In this document: piece after piece, positions 45,913 to 53,918 of the stretch
How positions within the stretch are numbered: position 1 is the stretch's first letter
How the letters are laid out: each line of letters begins with the position of its first letter
From: Flavobacteriaceae bacterium UBA3159
Lineage (GTDB): Bacteria; Bacteroidota; Bacteroidia; Flavobacteriales; Flavobacteriaceae
Length of the DNA stretch: 64,000 nucleotides
Direction of reading: 5' to 3'
Assembly: GCA_002364535.1 (NCBI GenBank)
Contig: DEYL01000054.1
Coordinates: 1-64,000 of the forward strand
The notes under the pieces: generated by a model
What the model saw: only the letters and a program-made list of their open reading frames with translations
Databases searched by the model: none
Told to the model about the DNA's origin: nothing
Program-made: the position numbers and the translations under genes

Positions 45913-47457
45913 TTACCAGCTTTTGGAGATTACATTTTGCATCTCAGGGCTATCTGTTTGAGAATCACCAAAATCCTCTCTCAATTGAATTAATTCGTTT
46001 TTCAATTCCTTAATAGTAGATTGATAATTTGGATTATCGTATTGGTTTTCAAGTTCCAAAGGGTCATTGACCAGATCATAAAATTCCCAACTAGGTGGAG
46101 TAGCTTTATCGGTATATGTTCCCTTAAGTCCCAATGAGAGACCATAGTAAAAAATCAATTTGTTGCGATCTGTCCGAATACCCAGGTGAGCAGGTCGATT
46201 GATTGAATGAGCGTAATATCTATAATACATCTTGTCCCTCCAATGACCGGGAGTTTCCATTATGAGATTTTTACGAAAGCTTTCTCCCTGGAATTGATCA
46301 GGTTGTGGGATACCCGCATAGTCTAATAGTAGTGAGGGAAAGTCGATATTTAATACAATGTCGTCTATCCTTTTGCCAGCTGGAATTTCCTCTGGATAAC
46401 GAATCACAAAGGGCATACGGGCAGATTCTTCCAAAAACATTCGCTTGTCAAACATACCGTGTTCACCCAAGAAATAACCTTGATCGGAGGTGTAAATGAT
46501 CAGGGTATTGTCGACCAAGCCATTATCATCCAAATAGGTCAACATTCTTCCGATATTGTCATCTATAGCTGCAGCCGATTTCAAGAAGTCTTTGACAAAT
46601 TTTTGATAGGTTTTTTTTCTAGACTGAACAGCATCCAAACCTTCTGTGTCGAATGGGAGACCAGGATAGCGATCATTGTCTTTGATAGAGGCCTGTCGCC
46701 ACCGCTCTGCCAAAATCTCAAGGATTTGCCCGTCAAAGCTACGTCCCGACTGTTGGGGATCAAAATCCAGTAATGAGACAGGTTCGGGAATAGTATCGTT
46801 TTCAAATAAATTTCTGAATCGCGCTGGATAATCAAAGGGTTCGTGGGTGGCTTTAAAATGAGTCATCAGCATAAAAGGCTTTTCTTTATCCCTTTGATCC
46901 AACCACTTTAGCGATTCATCCATAATGACATCGGCGGAGAATCCCTTGTACTCCTTACCTCCTTTGTTTCCGTATTCCCAATTGTCATTGTTTTTTAGAA
47001 TAGGGTTGTGGTACCTCCCCTGTCCCGGCAGTATATTGAAATGGTCAAAACCGGAGGGTTTGTCCTTCAGGTGCCACTTACCAATAAGTGCAGTCTGATA
47101 ACCTGATTTTTGAATCAGTTGGGCTACATTTTGTCGATTGGAATCTAAGGCATCGGTAAGGGTAAAGACTTGATTGTTATGACTGTATTGACCGGTGAGT
47201 ATGGAGGCACGGCTGGGAACACAAATAGAGTTGGTGCAAAAGGCATTGTCCAAAACCACCCCATCTGCAGCCAACCTTTTGATGTTTTGATTGACCGCAT
47301 ATTGCTCTAAGACACCGCCGTATATACCCCACGCCTGACTTGTATGATCATCGGACATTATAAAAATAATATTGGGAGGTCGGTGCAGTTTTTTACCCGG
47401 TGAAGTACTACAACTAAGCGCCAAAAAACAAATAAAACACAGATATATAGATTTCAT
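45913..47457 (-). CDS. S1 family sulfatase, N-acetylglucosamine-6-sulfatase-like (CVPSR), lipoprotein
   Basis: A 514-residue lipoprotein (lipobox LALSC, Cys16). Motifs: IMSDDHTSQAWGIYGG (about 33-48), CVPSRASILTGQYSHNN (Cys79), GKWHLKDKPSGF, and TSDQGYFLGEHGMFDKR with Gln in place of Asn. The SDDH start and the SDQGYFLGEHG block are typical of the glucosamine-6-sulfatase / S1_9-S1_11-like group. It is the first gene of the minus-strand three-gene unit and is divergent from the DUF1080 gene. The operator-like palindrome at 47506-47521 lies about 50 bases upstream, so both directions could be under shared control. Confidence 0.95.
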   Translation of the reverse strand: MKSIYLCFICFLALSCSTSPGKKLHRPPNIIFIMSDDHTSQAWGIYGGVLEQYAVNQNIKRLAADGVVLDNAFCTNSICVPSRASILTGQYSHNNQVFTLTDALDSNRQNVAQLIQKSGYQTALIGKWHLKDKPSGFDHFNILPGQGRYHNPILKNNDNWEYGNKGGKEYKGFSADVIMDESLKWLDQRDKEKPFMLMTHFKATHEPFDYPARFRNLFENDTIPEPVSLLDFDPQQSGRSFDGQILEILAERWRQASIKDNDRYPGLPFDTEGLDAVQSRKKTYQKFVKDFLKSAAAIDDNIGRMLTYLDDNGLVDNTLIIYTSDQGYFLGEHGMFDKRMFLEESARMPFVIRYPEEIPAGKRIDDIVLNIDFPSLLLDYAGIPQPDQFQGESFRKNLIMETPGHWRDKMYYRYYAHSINRPAHLGIRTDRNKLIFYYGLSLGLKGTYTDKATPPSWEFYDLVNDPLELENQYDNPNYQSTIKELKNELIQLREDFGDSQTDSPEMQNVISKSW

Positions 47458-47499
47458 ATTTTAGTTTTTTTGAATAGGATATCGAATTTATTTTTTTGT

Positions 47500-47521
47500 T
47501 ACATTTGCGTGCACGCACACA
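47500..47521 (+). promoter_or_regulatory. Promoter -7 box overlapping operator-like palindrome (site B)
   Basis: TACATTTG (47500-47507) matches the Bacteroidota -7 consensus. It overlaps the perfect 12-base palindrome TGCGTGCACGCA (47506-47517), which is part of the CGTGCACGCACACA motif (47508-47521). A protein bound here would cover the -7 box and start site, so repression is the natural reading. The ATG of the DUF1080 gene is 21 bases downstream. Confidence 0.65.
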
Positions 47522-47541
47522 ATCAACTAACAAATAATATT

Positions 47542-48936
47542 ATGAAAATCAAATTTAACTTTTTTAGTCAACTGCCCATGCTAACCATGGCGTTATTTTT
47601 ATGTTCAAATATGATCGCCCAATCAGATTGGAAATCACTTTTTAACGGTAAGGATATGTCGGGTTGGGAGGTGAAAAATGGAACTGCTAAATATCACATT
47701 ACCAATGAAGCCATCGTAGGTACTTCACGAACCGGAACCCCAAATACTTTTTTGTGTACAAAAAAGATGTACGGTGATTTTATCTTGGAGTTGGAGGTGT
47801 TAGTTACTCCTGGGCTGAATTCCGGTATTCAGTTTCGCTCAAACTCATCAAAAGAATATAAGAATGGTCGTGTTCACGGTTATCAATCTGAGCTGGATAC
47901 AAGTAGAAGAGCGTGGTCTGCTGGAATTTATGATGAAGGACGAAGAGGTTGGTTGTATCCACTTACAATAAACACAAAGGGTGGTGCTGCCTTCAACAAT
48001 GGCGGCTGGAACAAGGTGAGAATTGAGGCCATTGGAAATTCAATCAAAACTTTTATGAATGGAGTTCAATGTGCCAATCTTGTGGACGATATGACCGACA
48101 AAGGCTTTATTGCCTTGCAGGTGCATTCCATCAGAGAAAAAGGTCAAGAGGGAAAAACCATCCAGTGGAAAAACATCAAAATTGTAACTGAAAACCTAGA
48201 TCGGTACAGAACAAAAAATCAACCCCAAGCTAGACAAATTAGTTATTTGACCAATACACTCACCCAAGAAGAGAAGCGAAAAGGTTGGAGATTGCTTTGG
48301 GATGGAAAAACTAAAAATGGTTGGAAAGGATCTAAATCTGATTACTTTCCAAAACACGGGATCGAAATAGTTAATGGAACCATTCACTTTCTGAAACACG
48401 ATAAAACAAAAGATTTCAAAAGATCTGGATCTATTGTTACCAAAGAAAGATTTGATAACTTTGAGTTAGAGGTTGATTTTATGGTTAAAAAAGGAGGTAA
48501 TAGTGGTATCAAATATTTTGTTGATGCATTAACTTATGGGGATGGTAGGAACATTGGATTTGAATTTCAAATTCTAGATGATGATCACCCAGATCATAAT
48601 GGTGGTGTTGGTGGAAACAGAACTATCGGTTCACTCTATGACCTAATAGCCGCTGAAAACCTATCTGAATCAAATCGAGATGATATTAGAGCTAATAGTA
48701 ATGGTAAGTGGAACAGAGCAAGAGTTGTTGTAAATGGTGGAAAAGTTCAACACTGGATAAACAACATCAAAGTTGTAGAATATGACCGTTTTTCTCAATC
48801 GATGAAAAATCTGATTAAAAAAAGCAAATACGTAAACCACCAAGGCTTTGGAATGGGAAGCAGTGGTAGGATATTGCTTCAAGATCACAGTCCCGGAGAC
48901 GTTAAGTTTAAAAACATAAAAATTCGTGAGTTCTAG
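47542..48936 (+). CDS. Secreted protein with two DUF1080 (3-keto-disaccharide hydrolase-type) domains
   Basis: A 464-residue protein. I chose the ATG at 47542 (MKIKFNFFSQL) because a proper signal follows (ending NMIAQ). The longer frame from 47470 runs through the operator and promoter. Domain 1 (about 27-205) begins DWKSLFNGKDMSGWEV and has GLNSGIQFRSN. Domain 2 (about 250-462) begins GWRLLWDGKTKNGWKG with KKGGNSGIKYF. DUF1080 domains are concanavalin-like; some hydrolyse 3-keto-glycosides produced by Gfo/Idh/MocA oxidoreductases. Such an oxidoreductase lies at 52527 under the same operator motif. The stop overlaps the next sulfatase by 11 bases. Confidence 0.87.
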   Translation: MKIKFNFFSQLPMLTMALFLCSNMIAQSDWKSLFNGKDMSGWEVKNGTAKYHITNEAIVGTSRTGTPNTFLCTKKMYGDFILELEVLVTPGLNSGIQFRSNSSKEYKNGRVHGYQSELDTSRRAWSAGIYDEGRRGWLYPLTINTKGGAAFNNGGWNKVRIEAIGNSIKTFMNGVQCANLVDDMTDKGFIALQVHSIREKGQEGKTIQWKNIKIVTENLDRYRTKNQPQARQISYLTNTLTQEEKRKGWRLLWDGKTKNGWKGSKSDYFPKHGIEIVNGTIHFLKHDKTKDFKRSGSIVTKERFDNFELEVDFMVKKGGNSGIKYFVDALTYGDGRNIGFEFQILDDDHPDHNGGVGGNRTIGSLYDLIAAENLSESNRDDIRANSNGKWNRARVVVNGGKVQHWINNIKVVEYDRFSQSMKNLIKKSKYVNHQGFGMGSSGRILLQDHSPGDVKFKNIKIREF

Positions 48937-50482
48937 GATTTTAATTTCTTTAATTCTTCTAAGCAGTTTATCAAATTGTAATGAAACACCGCTTCCGAAA
49001 AGTCCTACCAATGTCATTCTGATTCTTGTTGATGACATGGGCTTTTCGGACTTGGGTGCCTATGGCAGTGAGGTAGCAACCCCTAATATCGATCGTCTGG
49101 CTTTGGATGGTGTAAGGTTTACCAATGCCTATAATACATCTAAATGCTTTCCCTCCAGGGCTGCCCTGCTCACGGGATTGTATTCCCAGCAAATGGGGTA
49201 CCACGAAAGTTTTAGGCAGCCTATGCGTAATGCGATTACACTGGGAGAGTTGTTTCAATCGTCGGGTTACACTACCCTTTGGTCGGGTAAACACCATAGC
49301 ACAGAAAACCCTGTGGACAGAGGTTTTGATCATTACAGTGGACTGTTAGATGGCGCAGCCAATCATTTTAACCCGGGAATTAAAAGAGAGGGTGAGGGAC
49401 AACCGGCCCAAAAAGGACTTAAAAATACACCCGTTACCTACCGAAATTGGGTAATCGAAGGCGAAGTTTACAATCCATATACACCCAAATCCAAAGAATT
49501 CTATACCACCGATATTTTTACAAATTATGCTCTTGATTGGATGGATCAAATCAAACACGAAAAACCTTTTTTCCTTTACCTGTCCTACACCGCTCCTCAT
49601 GACCCCCTCATGGCTTGGCCAAAAGACATTGAAAAGTATAATGACCGTTATAAAGAGGGATATGAAGCAATAAGAAAAAAACGATTCAAAAAACAAAAAC
49701 TATTGGGCGTGCTTCCCAAAAATGCAGTATTATCAAAATCTGAACACTCCGATTGGGACAGCCTGACCGCAGCAGAAAAAGCCGAGGAAAGCAGAACCAT
49801 GGCCGTATATGCTGCCATGATTGATCGTTTGGATCAGAACATTGGCAGAATACTGAAAAAGCTAAAACAGCAGGGAAAGCTTAACAACACGCTTATTATT
49901 TTTACCTCTGATAATGGAGGATCGAGCGAGGTAGTCAATATCCCGGAAGGAACCGGAGAAATTGGCACCTCTACCAACTGGAAGTCCTTGGGAAAAAACT
50001 GGGCTAATGTGAGTAATACACCTTACAGAGAATATAAAAACTGGAGTCATGAAGGGGGTATAAAAACCCCATTGATCGCCTATTGGCCAGAAAAAATAAA
50101 AAATAAAGGCTTTATATCCCACAAACCTGTACATTTTATTGATTTCCTTCCTACCCTACAGGAACTGATAGGGGCAAGCTATCCTCAGCATTTAAATGGT
50201 TATACAATTTTTCCCAGCCCGGGAAAAAGTTTTTTGCCTCAATTATTGGGGGACTCATCCTTTAAAAGAGATGCCCCAATATTTTGGCAATGGAGACATG
50301 GAAAAGCAGTAAGGGATGGGAGTTGGAAATTAGTAGCACATAAGGAAGTCTGGGAGTTGTTCAATTTGGAAACTGACCCCGTTGAGGAAATCAACCTTAT
50401 TGACAAGGATAAAGAAAAAGCAGCACAACTAAAATCGCTCTATAAAGATTGGGCCGCCCAGTTTAAAATTACCAAAAGATGA
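48926..50482 (+). CDS. S1 family sulfatase (CFPSR), lipoprotein, GTG start
   Basis: A 518-residue sulfatase beginning with GTG inside the end of the DUF1080 gene. That start is the only one giving the lipoprotein signal RILISLILLSSLSNC (Cys18). Motifs: LVDDMGFSDLGAYG (about 34-47), CFPSRAALLTG (Cys74), SGKHHSTENP in place of GKWHLG, and TSDNGGSSEV. It resembles bacterial arylsulfatases of the S1_4 kind. An 11-base overlap upstream and 4-base overlap downstream make this a tightly coupled trio with the DUF1080 and HEAT-type sulfatase genes. Confidence 0.94.
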   Translation: MSSRILISLILLSSLSNCNETPLPKSPTNVILILVDDMGFSDLGAYGSEVATPNIDRLALDGVRFTNAYNTSKCFPSRAALLTGLYSQQMGYHESFRQPMRNAITLGELFQSSGYTTLWSGKHHSTENPVDRGFDHYSGLLDGAANHFNPGIKREGEGQPAQKGLKNTPVTYRNWVIEGEVYNPYTPKSKEFYTTDIFTNYALDWMDQIKHEKPFFLYLSYTAPHDPLMAWPKDIEKYNDRYKEGYEAIRKKRFKKQKLLGVLPKNAVLSKSEHSDWDSLTAAEKAEESRTMAVYAAMIDRLDQNIGRILKKLKQQGKLNNTLIIFTSDNGGSSEVVNIPEGTGEIGTSTNWKSLGKNWANVSNTPYREYKNWSHEGGIKTPLIAYWPEKIKNKGFISHKPVHFIDFLPTLQELIGASYPQHLNGYTIFPSPGKSFLPQLLGDSSFKRDAPIFWQWRHGKAVRDGSWKLVAHKEVWELFNLETDPVEEINLIDKDKEKAAQLKSLYKDWAAQFKITKR

Positions 50483-52398
50483 TTTTGATTTTTGATATGA
50501 TGCGCCAACCTAGCCTAATGTTTTTTCTTTTTTTTAACTGCTCACTCTTTTTGGGCTGTTCCAACCCCACGGAAGGAGAAAAAAAACCCCCAAATATTTT
50601 GTGGATTACCGTGGAAGACATCAGCCCCGATCTGGGTTGCTATGGAGACCCATTGGCCCATACACCAACTTTGGATGCCCTGGCCTCAAAAGGATTTCGT
50701 TACAATCATGCCATTGCCAATGCACCCGTTTGTGCACCTGCACGAAACGCCATAATCACAGGAATGTATCCCTCATCTCTGGGTACACTTCACATGCGTT
50801 CTTTTTCCAATACCATGAAAAGCTCGGGAAGAATTCCAACAGAAATCAAACTCTACCCAGAGGTGTTGAGAAGTGCTGGATATTACTGCACCAACAACAA
50901 CAAAGAGGACTATAATTTTAATTTGAAAAGAGAAATCTGGGATGAATCCAGCAAAACTGCTCATTGGAAAAAAAGACCCAATAAAAACACCCCTTTCTTT
51001 TCAATTTTCAATTTGACCATGACGCATGAAAGCTGCATCAACAATCAAGAAAAACACGAACGACTAACCCAAGACCTTCCTGAGCACTTGAGAACAGTTC
51101 CCGAAAAAATAGCAGTTCCCCCCTACTATCCAGACACGCCCGAAGTAAGAAGATTACTGACACGTCATTATGACAATATTGCCACAATGGATGCTGTAGT
51201 GGAAAAACTACTCCAAGAACTCGAAGAGTCCGGGGAAAGTAAAAACACCATAGTCTTTTTTTATTCCGACCACGGTACAGGTCTACCTAGACACAAAAGA
51301 TGGCTGTTTGACACAGGGGTAAAAGTACCTTTTATCGTTTATATTCCGGAACAATACAAAGAGTTGTATCCCGCTGAACCGGGAAGCGAAGTAGATCAAT
51401 TAATCAGTTTTATCGACTTGGCCCCAACCGCCATTGAGCTGGCAGGTGCTCAAATTCCAAAGAGCATGCAAGGGCAAGCTTTTTTGGGAAAAAATCTAAA
51501 ACTGGAAAGAGATTATGTATTCTTGGCCAGAGGCAGAATGGATGAACGCTATGACATCCAAAGAGGGGTCAGAAGTAAAAGATTTAAATACCTCCGTTAC
51601 TACGAACCCAAAAAATCATTTATACAATACATGAATACCCCCGAAGGAGGCCCTTTGATGACAGAACTAAGAAAGGCTGAAAAAGAAGGGGCGCTAAAGC
51701 CAGAAGGACAGCAACTCGTTGCGTCCACAAAACCCGCTGAATCCTTGTTTGATTTGAGTAAAGATCCAATGGAATTTAATGACTTAGCCAATGATCCAAG
51801 AATGAAAGAAGAGTTGGCAAGGCTTAGAGCCGTTCACGATCAATGGATGAAACAAGTACTGGACGTTGGACTAATTCCAGAGGCCATAATGAGAAACTGG
51901 GAAGAAAAGAACGATCAATCCATTTACAAATGGATTAGGACACAAGAAGATTTTTATGATGAATTGTTGTTGATATCCTCAACAGCAAATGAAAATATAT
52001 TGTTTAAAGGGTTAAATCACCCCAATGAAGCCATTCGATATTGGGCAGGGCAAGGGCTTTACAATCTGGATAAAAAGATTAAAAAGGCCACTATCGACCG
52101 TTTAAACCAAAAACTCAATGATTCCGTTATCAATGTAAGTATTAGTGCTGCTCGGGCATTACTCAAGCATAAATCCCCCTCCAAAGAATTGATGAAAGTA
52201 TTATCCAGCGGATTAAAAGCAGAAAACGAGTGGACGCGATTACAAACAGCTTTGGTGTTGGATGATTTTCAGAATGCGCTTAAAGTTTTGGAAAAACAAT
52301 CACAAAATCTTATTGATTCCGACACAAACAAATATGTTGTTAGGGTTCTAAATCATGGGCTAAACGAGCTTAACGGAACTTCGAGTAAGGTCAGGTAA
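50479..52398 (+). CDS. S1 family sulfatase (CAPAR) with C-terminal HEAT-like repeats, S1_8-like
   Basis: A 639-residue lipoprotein (lipobox LFLGC, Cys27). Starts at 50497 or 50500 would give a more typical signal (MMRQPSLMFF) and are alternatives. Motifs: WITVEDISPDLGCYG (about 42-56), with Glu-Asp where most members have Asp-Asp; CAPARNAIITG (Cys85); NNNKEDYN, recalling sulfamidase-like enzymes; and YSDHGTGLPRHKRW. After about residue 505 comes a helical repeat region (NHPNEAIRYWAGQGLY; NVSISAARALLKHKSP; NEWTRLQTALVLDDF) that looks like HEAT repeats. Such tails occur in some heparan N-sulfatase-like proteins and may mediate protein or glycan contact. Confidence 0.93.
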   Translation: MILIFDMMRQPSLMFFLFFNCSLFLGCSNPTEGEKKPPNILWITVEDISPDLGCYGDPLAHTPTLDALASKGFRYNHAIANAPVCAPARNAIITGMYPSSLGTLHMRSFSNTMKSSGRIPTEIKLYPEVLRSAGYYCTNNNKEDYNFNLKREIWDESSKTAHWKKRPNKNTPFFSIFNLTMTHESCINNQEKHERLTQDLPEHLRTVPEKIAVPPYYPDTPEVRRLLTRHYDNIATMDAVVEKLLQELEESGESKNTIVFFYSDHGTGLPRHKRWLFDTGVKVPFIVYIPEQYKELYPAEPGSEVDQLISFIDLAPTAIELAGAQIPKSMQGQAFLGKNLKLERDYVFLARGRMDERYDIQRGVRSKRFKYLRYYEPKKSFIQYMNTPEGGPLMTELRKAEKEGALKPEGQQLVASTKPAESLFDLSKDPMEFNDLANDPRMKEELARLRAVHDQWMKQVLDVGLIPEAIMRNWEEKNDQSIYKWIRTQEDFYDELLLISSTANENILFKGLNHPNEAIRYWAGQGLYNLDKKIKKATIDRLNQKLNDSVINVSISAARALLKHKSPSKELMKVLSSGLKAENEWTRLQTALVLDDFQNALKVLEKQSQNLIDSDTNKYVVRVLNHGLNELNGTSSKVR

Positions 52399-52463
52399 TC
52401 TTATTTATTGAAATATTAGGGTATTTAATAACTTAATTAGGTAGCAATATTCAAAAAAAATTA

Positions 52464-52495
52464 TATTTTTGGTATGATACATGTGTACGCACACA
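52464..52495 (+). promoter_or_regulatory. Promoter -7 box and operator-like site C before the Tat oxidoreductase
   Basis: TATTTTTG (52464-52471) fits TAnnTTTG. It is followed 11 bases later by GTGTACGCACACA (52483-52495), one mismatch from the 13-base core of sites A1 and B. The oxidoreductase ATG is 31 bases further. The position just downstream of the -7 box mirrors site B and suggests the same regulator controls both DUF1080-containing operons. Confidence 0.6.
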
Positions 52496-52526
52496 AAAAG
52501 TATATTCAACTAAAATTAATACAATA

Positions 52527-53909
52527 ATGGATTTAAACAGAAGGAAATTTATCAAAGATGCCTCTCTTGTTTCGGCTGGGGTAATTGCCGGGGTAAGTGG
52601 TGTTAGCGCTGCTAGCACTGCGATGAGTGCCCAGAGTTACAGAAGAATTATTGGCTCCAATGATCGTCTTAACGTTGGAATCGTTGGGTTTTCAGGTCGA
52701 GCCAAAGGTTCGCTTATTCCCGCTTTTCAACAACATACAAAACAACAAAACTGCCAGATTGTAGGTGTTTCTGACATTTGGAACAGAAGGAGAGACGTGG
52801 GAAAAGCGTTTCTGGAAAAAACAACCGGCAACAAAATCGAAACATGGAGAAATAATGAGGAAATGTATGACAAAAATCAAATTGACGCTGTCATCATTTC
52901 GACTGCTGATTTCCAGCACGCCCTTCATACCGTTCAGGCTGCCAATGCCAAAAAAGACGTTTATGTAGAAAAGCCTTTTGCCGAAACCATGGAAGATGCC
53001 AGGTTAGGAAAGAAAGCTGCCAATGATGCGGGTATTATTCTTCAAGTAGGATCACAACGCAGAAGTGGGAAAAACTACCATGCTGCCGACAAGTATATGA
53101 AATCGGGAGCTTTTGGAGATGTGGTTATGGTCGAGATGACTTGGAACGTAAACCAACCCGGGAGATGGAGAGTATATCCCAATAAAGTAAAAGACATCAA
53201 GGAATCTGATGTGGATTGGAAAAGATACCTAATGAACCGTCCTTACCAAAAATGGGATCCAAGAAAATACTTAGAATATCGTTTGTTCTGGCCATTATCC
53301 TCGGGTATCCCTGGACAGTGGATGGCGCACCAGATTGATACTGTTCACTGGTTTTCAGGCCTAGAGCATCCAAGAAGTGTAGCTGCGAATGGTGGTATCT
53401 ACCTTTGGAAAGATGGTCGAACCAACTTTGATACCATGACCGCGGTATTCGATTACGGTCCCTTGGATGATACTAACTCCGGATTTCAAGTGGTCTATTC
53501 TTCCCGCTTTACCAATTCTGCAGGAGGAACCAAAGAAATTTACTACTCCAATGGAGGTGAACTAAACATGAAGACCAACAAAGTAACACCCAACGGTGGA
53601 CTTACAGAACGTTATTCTAGTGGAATGAACATGAAACCCAATCAATTGAAAGAATTTTCATTGTCTGAAATCGATACTAAGGTGGTTACTTCTGCCAATA
53701 CTGGAGTGGATAACATGACTTCTAATCACATGCTCAACTGGCTGGAATGCGTCCGTTCCAGAGCAAAAACCAATGCACCGGTTGAAGCTGGGTATAACCA
53801 CTCAATTGCCAACATCATGACTACAGCATCTATGAGGACTGGGCTTAAAGCCACTTTCGATGAAAAAAATCAAGAAGTGTTGGCTGGTGGAAAAGTATTC
53901 AAATACTAA
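52527..53909 (+). CDS. Tat-exported Gfo/Idh/MocA family oxidoreductase
   Basis: A 460-residue protein. The twin-arginine signal NRRKFIK (4-10) is followed by a hydrophobic region (13-30). The nucleotide-binding segment LNVGIVGFSGRAKGS starts at 48. The EKP motif is at 148-150 and the active-site His candidates are in GQWMAHQIDTVHW near 266-278. Tat export allows folding with NAD(P) bound in the cytoplasm, and exported family members are known to work in the periplasm. Paired with DUF1080 domains, it could oxidise a glycoside (often at C3) so that the bond can be cleaved by elimination. It leads a two-gene operon with the DUF6807-DUF1080 gene (9-base gap). Confidence 0.9.
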   Translation: MDLNRRKFIKDASLVSAGVIAGVSGVSAASTAMSAQSYRRIIGSNDRLNVGIVGFSGRAKGSLIPAFQQHTKQQNCQIVGVSDIWNRRRDVGKAFLEKTTGNKIETWRNNEEMYDKNQIDAVIISTADFQHALHTVQAANAKKDVYVEKPFAETMEDARLGKKAANDAGIILQVGSQRRSGKNYHAADKYMKSGAFGDVVMVEMTWNVNQPGRWRVYPNKVKDIKESDVDWKRYLMNRPYQKWDPRKYLEYRLFWPLSSGIPGQWMAHQIDTVHWFSGLEHPRSVAANGGIYLWKDGRTNFDTMTAVFDYGPLDDTNSGFQVVYSSRFTNSAGGTKEIYYSNGGELNMKTNKVTPNGGLTERYSSGMNMKPNQLKEFSLSEIDTKVVTSANTGVDNMTSNHMLNWLECVRSRAKTNAPVEAGYNHSIANIMTTASMRTGLKATFDEKNQEVLAGGKVFKY

Positions 53910-53918
53910 TACAGTACT

